This document shows, piece by piece, positions 56,267-64,000 of a DNA stretch of 64,000 nt (its first letter is position 1; every line of letters begins with the position of its first letter). Source of the DNA: JADMIH01 sp036399775 (GTDB lineage: Bacteria > Chloroflexota > Chloroflexia > QHBQ01 > JADMIH01); assembly GCA_036399775.1 (NCBI GenBank), contig DASWMJ010000089.1, forward strand, positions 124,001 to 188,000, given 5' to 3'. Both the position numbers and the translations under genes were made by a program. The notes beneath the pieces are model-generated. The model ran no database searches. It was not told the DNA's origin and saw only the letters and a program-made list of their open reading frames with translations.

Positions 56267-56644
56267 CTTGCTTATTCCTTACTGAGGATGTAGTAGGCTT
56301 AGCCCGATTCTTCTAATTGCCGCATCCATGCGCAGATTATAGCACATGAATTTGGGCACAGGAAGACGACCCCTTTTGAGTTTCCTGGCCAGATCGTGAT
56401 AGAGGCAGCGCTTTATGTCAACCGTTCGACAGCGGGAGGGTTGTCCCCTAGATCAGCGTAGGGTTGCCCTCGCGTCTAGACTTAGGCTTCTTCTCATTCA
56501 CCGGGCCATAGATGGTGTTATCTTCCCCTCTCATGTATACTCAGTTCAGAAGGGCCGCAAACTCTACTCTCCGATACTCTTTACATCTGTGAGGCAGCGA
56601 CCGCTCTATTGTTGTGGTTGGGGTGGAGGGATTGGAGAGAAGAT
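56267..56644. other. Intergenic region carrying the right direct repeat
   Basis: The gap between the divergent protease and DHA2 transporter genes contains the right repeat copy (56532-56578) and presumably both promoters. GGAGAGAAG at about 56634-56642 is the transporter ribosome site. No supported gene is seen. Confidence 0.6.
56532..56578 (+). repeat. Direct repeat flanking the protease gene, right copy
   Basis: It matches 54999-55045 over 47 bases with transitions only. A TATACT inside (56536-56541) could serve as a -10 box for the transporter gene downstream. Confidence 0.75.
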
Positions 56645-58258
56645 ATGGCGAGCGATGCAAAGCCACTGTATGACAAGGGCGTAGTTGAGGCTGAGTCGGG
56701 GGCGACGCCGGCACAGAAGCGCACAGGCTTGTGGGTGCTGGCGGCGACCATTCTTGGGTCGAGCATGGCCTTCATAGACGGCGCGGTGGTGAACGTGGCG
56801 CTGCCGGTGATGCAGGTGGACCTGAACGCGACGGTGGCGGACGCGCAATGGGTGGTTGAGTCGTACACGCTCTTCTTGTCGGCGCTGCTGCTCGTGGGCG
56901 GCTCGCTGGGCGACCACTTTGGGCGCAAGCGCGTATTCAGCATAGGGATCGGCATCTTCGCGCTGGCGTCGGTGTGGTGTGGGTTCGCGCCCGACGCCCA
57001 GCAGTTGATATGGGCGCGGGCGGCTCAAGGTATAGGGGGCGCGCTGCTGGTGCCGGGGAGCCTGGCTATCATCAGCGCGTCGTTCAGTGGCGCGGAGCGG
57101 GGGCGGGCAATCGGCACATGGTCGGGCTTCACGGCCATCACCACCGTGTTGGGGCCGGTGCTTGGCGGGTTCCTGGTGGAGCACGCTTCCTGGCGGTGGG
57201 TCTTCTTCATAAACGTGCCCCTGGCGGTGGCGGTCATAGCTATTGCCGTATTGAGGGTGCCGGAGAGCCGGACTGAAACGGGGCGGCGCGGGCTGGACTG
57301 GCTGGGTGCCGCGCTGGTGACGGTTGGGCTGGGAGGGCTGGTCTACGGGCTGGTGGAGTCGGCCAACCTGGGGTTGGGGCACCCTCTGGTCATAAGCGCG
57401 CTCGTGGTGGGTGTTGTCGCGCTGGTGGCCTTCGTCGTTGTGGAGATGCGGGTGCGCGACCCGATGATGCCGCTGGACCTCTTTCGCTCGCGTACTTTCT
57501 CCGGCGCGAACCTGCTCACGCTGCTGCTGTACGGCGCGCTGGCGGGGGCGTTATTCTTCCTGCCCTTCAACCTGATACAGGTGCAGGGCTACTCGCCTAC
57601 CGCGACGGGAGCGGCGTTCTTGCCGTTCATTCTGCTGATGTTCCTACTCTCCCGGTGGTCGGGCGGGCTGATTGGGCGGGTGGGGGCCAAGCTGCCACTC
57701 GTAGTTGGGCCTTTGATAGTGGCGGTCGGGTTCGCGCTCTTCGCGGTGCCCGGCATCGGCGGCGACTACTGGACGACCTTCTTCCCGGCTGTGCTGGTGC
57801 TCGGCCTGGGCATGGCTGTCACGGTCGCGCCGTTGACCACCGCCGTGATGGGGGCTGTTGGGGTAAATCATTCCGGCGTGGCGTCGGGCATCAATAATGC
57901 GGTGTCGCGGACGGCGGGGCTGCTGGCTATCGCTGTGATTGGTATTATAGTGTTGGGGGTGTTCAACGGCAGCCTCGACAGCCGCCTCGCAAGACTTGAC
58001 GTGCCGCCCGAAACGCGACAGGCGTTGGACCAGCAGCGTATCAAGCTGGCAGGGGCGGATGTGCCTGAGAGCGCGAGTGAGGAGTTGAGGCAATCGCTCA
58101 AAGCTGCCATCGCGGAGTCGTTCCTGGATGGCTTCCGGGTGGCGATGCTTATCGGGGCGGGGATGGCGGTGGCAAGCGCGGCGTTCGCGGCGTTGCTCGT
58201 GGAGGGCAAGGGGCTGGTTAAACAGGCGAACGTGGAGGGCGAGACAAGTATAGCATGA
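56645..58258 (+). CDS. DHA2-family MFS multidrug exporter (EmrB/QacA type)
   Basis: The 537-residue protein has 14 predicted spans. It shows the DHA2 signatures SSMAFIDGAVVNVALPVMQ (motif D1), GGSLGDHFGRKRVF (motif A), IWARAAQGIGGALLVPGSLA (motif B) and GFTAITTVLGPVLGGFLVE (motif C). It exports drugs or other amphipathic compounds by proton antiport. Start ATG 56645 has GGAGAGAAG just upstream; an upstream in-frame ATG (56609) lacks such support. The antiporter-rhodanese gene follows after 18 bases and is probably co-transcribed. Confidence 0.93.
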   Translation: MASDAKPLYDKGVVEAESGATPAQKRTGLWVLAATILGSSMAFIDGAVVNVALPVMQVDLNATVADAQWVVESYTLFLSALLLVGGSLGDHFGRKRVFSIGIGIFALASVWCGFAPDAQQLIWARAAQGIGGALLVPGSLAIISASFSGAERGRAIGTWSGFTAITTVLGPVLGGFLVEHASWRWVFFINVPLAVAVIAIAVLRVPESRTETGRRGLDWLGAALVTVGLGGLVYGLVESANLGLGHPLVISALVVGVVALVAFVVVEMRVRDPMMPLDLFRSRTFSGANLLTLLLYGALAGALFFLPFNLIQVQGYSPTATGAAFLPFILLMFLLSRWSGGLIGRVGAKLPLVVGPLIVAVGFALFAVPGIGGDYWTTFFPAVLVLGLGMAVTVAPLTTAVMGAVGVNHSGVASGINNAVSRTAGLLAIAVIGIIVLGVFNGSLDSRLARLDVPPETRQALDQQRIKLAGADVPESASEELRQSLKAAIAESFLDGFRVAMLIGAGMAVASAAFAALLVEGKGLVKQANVEGETSIA

Positions 58259-58276
58259 GGACGATCTGGAAATAAG

Positions 58277-59950
58277 ATGGAGACGTTTAGCGCGGAGGCA
58301 TTCTCAACAATACTGGCGGTGGTCGGGGCCGTCATAATCGTGGCTGCGCTCATATCGGGGCTGGTAGAGCGTACCAACTTCCCGCAGGTGGCGATCTTCC
58401 TCGCGCTGGGGGCGATATTGGGCGCGCCTGGGCTGGGGCTGCTCAATATAAACCTGGAGTCGCCGGTGTTGCGCGTGGTGGCGACCCTCAGCCTTGCGCT
58501 GGTGCTCTTCACCGACGCGGTGGGCCTCAACGTGCGAGAGGTGCGGCAGCATGGCATCCTGGCGCTGAGGGTACTGGGGCCGGGCACGATCTTGTCTGCT
58601 GCACTCGTCGCGCTGGCGGGATGGTGGCTGCTTGGGTTGTCGCTGCCCGCCGCGATAATCCTGGGCGCGGCGCTCGCCTCCACCGACCCGGTGTTGCTGC
58701 GGGGCTTCCTCCGCAGGCGTGATGTGCCCCCGGCTACTCGACAGGCTTTGCGGCTAGAAAGCGGGCTGAACGACGTTGTGCTGCTGCCTGTAGTGCTGGT
58801 GGCGATGCAGTTCCTGGGTGGCGCGTCGTCCCAGGAGACCGACTGGGGCCGCATGATACTGAATCTGTTCGTGCTGGGGCCGGGCGCGGGTATCGCTATC
58901 GGCCTGCTGGCGGTGGCGACGCTGGACATGGTGAGGAGGCGAGTCGGGGTGCGGCGAGATTACGAGTCGCTCTATTCGCTGGGCGTTGCGTTCGCGGCCT
59001 TCGCTGCTGCCGAGGCCTTGCATGGGAGCGGGTTCCTGGCGGCCTTCGCGGCGGGCCTCACGATAGCCGCTTTGGACGTGGAACTGTGCGATTGCTTCCT
59101 GGAATACGGCGAGACTACGGCAGAGATGGCGCTGCTCTTTACGTTCGTGCTGTTCGGTAGCTCGCTGATCTGGGACGGACTGGCGGTGCTCACTATGGCG
59201 TCGCTGGCCTTCGCGGTGCTGGTGATGTTGATCCGGCCACTCACCTTCGTGGTGGCGCTGGTGGGGTCGCGCCTTACTCGCCGGGACAGGGCGCTGATTT
59301 CCTGGTTCGGGCCGCGCGGCCTCAGTAGTTTGCTGCTGGTGCTGCTGCCGGTGTTCGCGGGGCTGCCGGGGAGCGAGATGCTGTTCGCGCTGTGCTGCCT
59401 GGTGGTGCTGCTCTCGGTCGTGTTGCACGGCGGGTCGCTGATGTTCGTGGGGAAGGGGCGGCGCGAGACGCAGCCGCAGCTTGCGCCCGCGACAATCGAG
59501 GCTGCGGCACCCATGCCCGCCCCTGAAGCGATACGGTTCTTCCCGACAGGCACGCGCAACGGCTCAGAGGATCGTCTTGACGTTGGGGACACCATCTCAG
59601 GTTCAGAGCGGATCACTATTGGAGAATTGCAACAACGGCTACAGCAAGGTGAGCGCGTGCTGGTGCTGGACGTTCGGACGGAACGCACCTACGATGAGGA
59701 CAACCTCAACGCGACGGGTGCGATCCGGTTGCACCCGGACGATGCCGTGCGGGAAGCCGTGCGGTTGCGCCTGCCCCGCGACGTATTGATGGTGGCATTC
59801 TGTGCCTGAAGGAACGAAGCGACCAGCGTCCGTGTGGCGCAAGAGTTGAAGCGGGCGGGTTGGCCCAACGTGCGCGCCCTGGCAGGCGGGTGGGAGGCGT
59901 GGCAGGCTGCGGGCATGCCGGTTGAGGCACGCGAGGCTGCACCGTCTTGA
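58277..59950 (+). CDS. CPA1 cation/proton antiporter fused to a rhodanese with TGA at the catalytic position (candidate selenoprotein)
   Basis: Residues 1-395 form a CPA1-type sodium(potassium)/proton antiporter with about 12 spans: ASTDPVLLRGFL (135-138 STDP), LESGLNDVVLLPVV (N165, D166) and FGPRGLSSLLL. A linker (396-443) leads to a cytoplasmic rhodanese domain (444-557) with ITIGELQQRLQQGERVLVLD and DVRTERTYDEDNL. Conventional translation ends at TGA 59807-59809 right after VAFCA. The frame continues RNEATSVRVAQELKRAGW and ALAGGWEAWQAAGMPVE to TGA 59948-59950, completing the domain. Relatives read YCxCPNEATSARVA, and the TGA replaces the second, catalytic Cys. A hairpin at 59819-59840 has its loop 17 bases after the TGA. 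Selenocysteine insertion is therefore possible. If not, the gene ends at 59809 with a broken rhodanese. Confidence 0.8.
59819..59840 (+). promoter_or_regulatory. Candidate bacterial SECIS hairpin
   Basis: GCG-A-CCA (59819-59825) pairs with TGG-CGC (59835-59840) with one bulged A. The 9-base loop starts with G, 17 bases after TGA 59807-59809. Bacterial SECIS elements usually have the loop 16-37 bases after the TGA and a G early in the loop. The stem is short, so chance pairing is possible. Confidence 0.35.
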
Positions 59951-60059
59951 TATGGGCTTACTAGAGCACGACCAGGCGCTATCTAGCCCCGCACCATGAG
60001 CAGCGGACTGTAGAGCTACCACTGATGTCGTCTTTCAACCCAATATATGAGGTACTGTA

Positions 60060-60452
60060 ATGGTCCTCGCACGCACGCGGTTCTGGACGGAACTGTTCGA
60101 GCTTATCAAGAATGAGCCTTTGAAGGCTATTCTCCTGCTTGGCGTGCTCGCTTTATGTCTCTTCCTGTTGCACGAATGGATTGGACTTAGTACGCGGCAG
60201 AGACGCGGGCGAGGGATAATGATCCGGGACCGGCGGTGGCCCCTCTTGGTGCCACTTAGCATGCTCCTTAGAGACAGGCTCTCCGACGAAGAGCTGTGGA
60301 ACTCTGATGGCACTTACAGGCAAGATGTGAACCAGGACGCTTCTGCACCCGATGACGCCGATAGAGTCTGGCGCAATCACCATAAGCTACGCATGAAGCG
60401 TAGCCGCCCCAGTCGCAAGAAGCGACGGGTGCAGCCAAACCCACTCAAATAG
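60060..60452 (+). CDS. Small hypothetical membrane-anchored protein
   Basis: The 130-residue protein has one hydrophobic span near the start (PLKAILLLGVLALCLFLLH) and a long, very basic C-terminal tail (KRSRPSRKKRR). No family is recognised. GAGG lies 7 bases upstream of ATG 60060. It is convergent with the ferredoxin gene and overlaps its end by 8 bases. Confidence 0.55.
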   Translation: MVLARTRFWTELFELIKNEPLKAILLLGVLALCLFLLHEWIGLSTRQRRGRGIMIRDRRWPLLVPLSMLLRDRLSDEELWNSDGTYRQDVNQDASAPDDADRVWRNHHKLRMKRSRPSRKKRRVQPNPLK

Positions 60453-60870
60453 TAGCCTGAGCGCTCCCATCGGTGGCGGACATTGCGGCTACGTTGCGGG
60501 GCAGGTCTGGAGGCGCGTCCATCCATTCGGGAGGGTCGGGGGTGATGTAGGCTTCGGGGGTGGGGCCGGGGTCGGAGAGGCCGCTCTCCTTGAAATGCAG
60601 TATCTGGCGCAGCTTCATGTCGTGGTCGCACAATATCTGGCAGGAGAGGCGGGCCTGCCCCAAAAGCTCTTTCGCGGTCAGCCTTGTGTGCTCGGCTACG
60701 GTCATACGGTCAGGCTCTCCCTCGATAAACGCCACTCTACAGGTGGTGCATTTCGCGTAACCGCCGCAACGGTGCATCATATCAAGCCCGCCGTCTTCGA
60801 GCGCCCGGACTAGCCTAGTGCCGTCCTCAACCTCTATCGGGCCGAAGCCATCTACGTCTATCCTGACCAT
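60445..60870 (-). CDS. 2Fe-2S ferredoxin-like protein
   Basis: The 141-residue protein has a ferredoxin fold (PF00111) with the cluster Cys in RCGGYAKCTTCRV and the fourth in ARLSCQIL. The order C-x5-C-x2-C-x(n)-C is that of plant-type/vertebrate-type [2Fe-2S] ferredoxins. A Pro/Asp-rich tail of about 40 residues follows. It carries electrons to an unknown partner; none is encoded next to it. The gene appears monocistronic. Confidence 0.87.
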   Translation of the reverse strand: MVRIDVDGFGPIEVEDGTRLVRALEDGGLDMMHRCGGYAKCTTCRVAFIEGEPDRMTVAEHTRLTAKELLGQARLSCQILCDHDMKLRQILHFKESGLSDPGPTPEAYITPDPPEWMDAPPDLPRNVAAMSATDGSAQATI

Positions 60871-61022
60871 AACTTATGCTCCTAATCTATGGTTTGGTTG
60901 TGTTTGGTTCCTACGTTCCACGTAACGGAAGCCAAAGCAATTATCGTTCCTATGAAGATAATCAGCCCTTAGACCTACTCAATATCAATCGCCAGCCTCA
61001 GAATGGCAGGGCGCGGCGCTGC

Positions 61023-61028
61023 TATAAT
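61023..61028 (+). promoter_or_regulatory. -10 box of GNAT paralogue 3, probably leaderless
   Basis: TATAAT ends 8 bases before ATG 61037, with no Shine-Dalgarno sequence between. No clear -35 box is seen. Confidence 0.55.
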
Positions 61029-61036
61029 GGCCGAGA

Positions 61037-62107
61037 ATGCCGTATGTGAGTGTAATACGTGAAGTTACAAAGGAGTCCGAAGTGACAGCAGATACTATCG
61101 CGAATGACAGCGTGGCGGTTGCAGGCGCGCCCGAAATTGACGGCCTCGCGTTCCGATATTACCGGGGCACGCCCGATTTGCCGAAGATGGTCGCCGTGCT
61201 CGAAGGTAGCAAGATCGCCGACGGGCTTGAAGAGGTTGATACCCTTGAGAACATGACTAACGCGTACTCGAACCTCAAGAACTGCGACCCTTACAAGGAT
61301 GCGGTGATTATAGAGGTCAACGGCCAGGTGGTCGGGTACAAGCGCGTGACATGGTGGGAGGAACTTGACGGCACGAGGATATACGGGCACTTCGGCTTCC
61401 TTCTGCCCGAATGGCGCGGGAAAGGTATCGGTAGAGCATTACTGCGCCACAGCGAGAACCGCCTGCGCGAAATCGCAGCCGATCACCCTAAAGGCATAAC
61501 CCGCCTCTTCGATACGGGAGCCGTTGACGACCAGATCGGCCTCGTAAGCTTGCTGGCCGAAGAGGGGTACCAGCCGATCCGCTACTGGTACGAGATGGTG
61601 CGCCCCGACCTGGAAAATATCCCTGACTTCACGCTGCCGGAAGGTATCGAAGCGCGCCCGGTGCAGCCTGAGCACTACAGGACTATCTGGGAAGCCGAAG
61701 TGGAGGCTTTCAAGGACCACTGGGGCGAGGCGGAAGTGGAGGAAGCCGACTACGATCGTTGGCTGAACGATCGGCCCAGCATCTTCCAACCGCACCTGTG
61801 GCAGGTTGCGTGGGAGGGCGACCAGGTAGTGGGCATGGTACGCAACTTCATTGACGCTGAGCAGAACGAGAGGTTCAACCGCAAGCGTGGGTACACCGAG
61901 TTCATCAGCGTGCGGCGTGCCTGGCGCAAGCGTGGCGTGGCAAAGGCTCTGATAGCGCGCAGCTTCCGCCTCCTCAAGGAGTTGGGTATGACCGAGGCGG
62001 CGCTCGGCGTTGACACCGAGAATCCTAACGGCGCGCTCCAACTCTACGAGAGCATGGGCTTCCGCCAGGTGAAGCGGGGCGCGAGTTACCGCAAGCCGAT
62101 GGACTAA
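61037..62107 (+). CDS. Tandem GNAT acetyltransferase, paralogue 3
   Basis: The 356-residue double-GNAT protein has the N-terminal acetyl-CoA loop FLLPEWRGKGIGRALL and the C-terminal one VRRAWRKRGVAKALIARSF with LGVDTENPNGALQLYESMGF. It is more distant from the 20236 and 25800 proteins than they are from each other, and here both halves keep an acetyl-CoA-binding loop (R/Q-x-x-G-x-G/A). The acceptor is unknown. A start at ATG 61085 is a possible alternative, but the TATAAT position supports 61037. Confidence 0.87.
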   Translation: MPYVSVIREVTKESEVTADTIANDSVAVAGAPEIDGLAFRYYRGTPDLPKMVAVLEGSKIADGLEEVDTLENMTNAYSNLKNCDPYKDAVIIEVNGQVVGYKRVTWWEELDGTRIYGHFGFLLPEWRGKGIGRALLRHSENRLREIAADHPKGITRLFDTGAVDDQIGLVSLLAEEGYQPIRYWYEMVRPDLENIPDFTLPEGIEARPVQPEHYRTIWEAEVEAFKDHWGEAEVEEADYDRWLNDRPSIFQPHLWQVAWEGDQVVGMVRNFIDAEQNERFNRKRGYTEFISVRRAWRKRGVAKALIARSFRLLKELGMTEAALGVDTENPNGALQLYESMGFRQVKRGASYRKPMD

Positions 62108-62114
62108 CATAGTT

Positions 62115-62163
62115 TGTTAGAAAGCAAAAATGGCGGCCAAGCCGCCATTTTTGCTTTCTAACA
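62115..62163 (+). terminator. Terminator with a perfect 23-bp stem
   Basis: Arms 62115-62137 and 62141-62163 are fully complementary with a 3-base loop, a GGCGGC top and A/T tracts at the base. It follows the GNAT gene by 7 bases. A small CTCCT/AGGAG hairpin (62168-62180) follows. Confidence 0.9.
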
Positions 62164-62235
62164 GGTCCTCCTTGTAGGAGTGGCTGACAGCGTGCTACAC
62201 TGGTTGCTATAAGAAACTTTAAGGGGAGGGTAGTC

Positions 62236-62706
62236 ATGCCGAGCGGGCCTGAGCGTGTACAAGTAGCGCTGGACGAGCATGGGCTGGATTGCAAGGTGGT
62301 CAGGTTGCCGGAGAGCACGCGCACGGCGGCGGAGGCGGCAAAGGCTGTGGGGTGCGACGTTGGGGCTATCGCCAAGTCGCTCCTCTTCCTGGCGGATGGC
62401 GAGCCTCTGCTGGTGATATGCGCGGGGGACAGGCGGGTGGATACGAAGCTCGTCGCGGAGAAGGTGGGGGCGTCGCAGGTGAAGATGGCCCCAGCGGAAG
62501 AAGTGCGGCGCGTCACAGGCTATGCTATAGGTGGGGTGCCGCCGGTGGGGCATGCCACTCCACTCAAGAGTTTGATGGACGAGAGCTTGCTGCGTTGGCA
62601 GGTAATTTATGCCGCAGCGGGGGCGCACGACGCGCTCTTCCCAGTCGAGCCGCAACGTCTATTGGAGGCCAGCGGCGCGACCCTGGCCGAGGTGGGCGCA
62701 AGCTGA
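62236..62706 (+). CDS. YbaK/EbsC-type aminoacyl-tRNA deacylase
   Basis: The 156-residue protein belongs to PF04073, trans-editing enzymes that hydrolyse mischarged tRNAs (for example Cys-tRNA-Pro). It shows the conserved Lys in VGAIAKSLLF, DRRVDTKLVAEKVG, and GGVPPVGH with the GxxPxGH loop. AAGGGGAGGG lies just upstream of ATG 62236. Its stop overlaps the next gene start by 4 bases (CTGA). The substrate tRNA is not known. Confidence 0.92.
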   Translation: MPSGPERVQVALDEHGLDCKVVRLPESTRTAAEAAKAVGCDVGAIAKSLLFLADGEPLLVICAGDRRVDTKLVAEKVGASQVKMAPAEEVRRVTGYAIGGVPPVGHATPLKSLMDESLLRWQVIYAAAGAHDALFPVEPQRLLEASGATLAEVGAS

Positions 62707-63416
62707 ACCCTGACGACATCCTGCTGGCGATTTTCGACGCGCTGCATGACCATTATGGCCCGCAGGAGTGGTGGCCCACGCGTACGGGGAGTAGGTGGGA
62801 GATCATGCTGGGGGCGGTGCTAACTCAGCGCACCACCTGGACCAACGTCGAGCGTTCGCTGGATAACCTCGCGGCTGCGTGGGGGCCTGCTAGCCTGGCC
62901 GACCCTGAAATCATCCTCAATGTCCCAGACGAGGAGTTGGTGAGGTTACTGCGTCCCACCGGGCACTTCCAGAGCAAGCCGCGCAAGCTGAAGTACCTGG
63001 CCGGGTTTGTGCTGGGCGAGGGTGGTGTGGAGGCGCTTGCCCGGTCCGGGGAGAGCACGGAGGGGCTGAGGGCGCGGCTGCTGGGGTTGTGGGGGATTGG
63101 GCCTGAGACGGCGGATGCGATATTGCTATATGCGCTGGACAGGGCCGTATTCGTGGCGGACGCTTACGCGCTCAGGCTGACTTCGCGCTGGGGACTACTT
63201 CCGACGGCGGCACCATATGGGGACATCCAAAAGCTCTTCATGGATAACCTGCCCCATGAAGTTGCGCTCTTCAACGAGTTCCATGCGCTTATCGTGGCAC
63301 ACGGCAAGCAGATTTGTCGCCCACGAGCCTTGTGTGAGGTCTGCCCGCTCAACAGGCCGGTGAGGCTGGGGCAGGGCGGTAGTTGGAGTTGTCCGAGGCT
63401 TTTTGCGGGCAAGTAG
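62703..63416 (+). CDS. HhH-GPD DNA glycosylase (endonuclease III / MagIII-like) with a CTG start
   Basis: The 237-residue protein of the HhH-GPD superfamily (PF00730) removes damaged bases from DNA. The HhH motif LWGIGPETADAILLYAL is followed by VFVADAYALRL with the catalytic Asp. Where endonuclease III has the lyase Lys (GVGRKTAN) this protein has Glu (GIGPETAD), as in MagIII-like 3-methyladenine glycosylases, so it is probably monofunctional. C-terminal CRPRALCEVC resembles the [4Fe-4S] loop; the fourth ligand may be the distant SCPRLF Cys. No ATG, GTG or TTG fits; CTG 62703 behind GAGGTGGG (62689-62696), overlapping the deacylase stop, is the best start. Confidence 0.85.
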   Translation: MNPDDILLAIFDALHDHYGPQEWWPTRTGSRWEIMLGAVLTQRTTWTNVERSLDNLAAAWGPASLADPEIILNVPDEELVRLLRPTGHFQSKPRKLKYLAGFVLGEGGVEALARSGESTEGLRARLLGLWGIGPETADAILLYALDRAVFVADAYALRLTSRWGLLPTAAPYGDIQKLFMDNLPHEVALFNEFHALIVAHGKQICRPRALCEVCPLNRPVRLGQGGSWSCPRLFAGK

Positions 63417-63427
63417 CACGGGCTGCT

Positions 63428-64000
63428 TTACTCCCCCGAGGGTCCAGGGTTGGTGATACTGAGCACGTGCGCCAACTTATGTTGCGATACGACGATGACA
63501 AGCTCATAGCCGGCGTGAAGCGGTGTATCCCTGGAGGGCGCCCAGACCTGCCGGCCATGATCGTTTAGCATCAGCACCCGGCATTCTATTCCACCTCCTT
63601 CGCTTTCAGCAGCCTCTTCCAGGCAGGCGACAATGTTGCCGTCCGCGGCGGAGCCTGCATCTACGGTGGTGTGAGTTATGAACACTACCTGGTCGGCCAC
63701 CTGAATGGTGTCAATAACACGGCCACCTACCGCTGCCGCGACCAGGGCAGGCGCAGTGAGCGCGGCCGGACTGCGCGAGATTTCTATCTCGAATGAGCGC
63801 TCTACACGCGCCGCGAGGTCGGGGTCAAAGATGCGCAGGACCACACGCAGGTTGGGGTTGAGCCTGCGGGCGGTGAGGGCCGTTTGCAAATTAGCTCGGT
63901 CGTCGTCAATCGCCGTTACGAGGCACCTGGCCCGTTCTATACCGAGTGAGCGTAGAGTCTGCGGCACCCTGGCATCGGCCACTAATGTCGGCACCGCCAG
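63428..64000 (-). CDS. TrkA/RCK domain protein, partial at the window edge
   Basis: The visible 190 C-terminal residues show the second half of an RCK-N Rossmann domain (VADARVPQTLRSLGIERARCLVTAIDDDRANLQ, then NPNLRVVLRIFD) and part of a C-terminal domain (GYELVIVVS). These domains bind nucleotides or ions and gate potassium channels or Trk transporters. The frame runs on through 64000, so the start and any channel domain lie outside the window. GTG 63994 is internal. Confidence 0.85.
   Translation of the reverse strand: MAVPTLVADARVPQTLRSLGIERARCLVTAIDDDRANLQTALTARRLNPNLRVVLRIFDPDLAARVERSFEIEISRSPAALTAPALVAAAVGGRVIDTIQVADQVVFITHTTVDAGSAADGNIVACLEEAAESEGGGIECRVLMLNDHGRQVWAPSRDTPLHAGYELVIVVSQHKLAHVLSITNPGPSGE

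Noticed and set aside
62289..62702. Long N-terminal extension of the HhH-GPD protein
   Set aside because: It overlaps the deacylase gene in another frame and is low-complexity Gly/Arg-rich, as expected for a shadow frame.

Overview
The window is one contiguous stretch of a G+C-rich bacterial chromosome, most likely from Chloroflexota (inference). The pointers are a DUF3090 protein, a family of secreted proteins sharing a Gly-Gly-Leu / Tyr-Phe-Glu-Arg module, LLM-type flavin oxidoreductases, SufU, double-GNAT paralogues, frequent TTG and GTG starts with 4-base gene overlaps, and several genes whose -10 box lies 7-10 bases before the start codon (probable leaderless mRNAs). No rRNA, phage genes, intact insertion sequence or CRISPR array is visible. 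One tRNA (Asn) is present.

Layout. 0-5.6 kb: a tandem degenerate CAP protein, nicotinate phosphoribosyltransferase, an esterase and a secreted two-module protein broken by an in-frame TGA. 5.7-11.6 kb: tRNA-Asn, SufU, alpha/beta hydrolase, DUF3090, a zinc-ribbon membrane protein, a MidA-type methyltransferase and two small genes, one a 53-residue Cys-rich protein. 11.7-17.1 kb: a complete BMP-family ABC importer, probably for nucleosides. 17.2-26.8 kb: cyclase, DEDDh exonuclease, an NTase-like protein, two GNAT paralogues and two large secreted propeller proteins, one fused to a clan GH-A-like hydrolase. 27-45 kb: a polysaccharide locus with a WbaP-like initiating transferase, GT4 and GT2 enzymes, two large GT-C-type membrane proteins, Wzx flippase, methyltransferase and Wzy/ligase; the + strand part is tightly packed and largely coupled by 4-base overlaps. 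45-54 kb: a Cys/His-rich DUF6062-like protein, two LLM oxidoreductases, a monooxygenase/old-yellow-enzyme fusion, YchF and a VanW protein. 54-64 kb: a membrane protein, a SHOCT-trypsin protease cassette flanked by direct repeats, a DHA2 exporter, a CPA1 antiporter fused to a rhodanese, ferredoxin, a third GNAT, a YbaK-type deacylase, an HhH-GPD glycosylase and a partial RCK protein.

The most interesting coding signal is at 59807-59809. The rhodanese domain of the antiporter fusion has a TGA exactly where the catalytic Cys is expected, and the domain continues in frame for 46 codons. A small hairpin lies at a spacing compatible with a bacterial SECIS, so this is a candidate selenoprotein. The alternatives are a nonsense mutation or a sequence error.

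The second theme is repeat biology. Heptanucleotide tandem repeats and closely related inverted-repeat elements of about 120-146 bp occupy many intergenic gaps. They also enter genes, supplying N-termini, C-termini with stop codons, and internal segments, one of them inside the old-yellow-enzyme domain. Three other repeat classes are present: a 29-bp palindrome that also forms about 95-bp paired elements with a conserved core, composite double hairpins downstream of genes, and a 208-bp element with 18-bp terminal inverted repeats.
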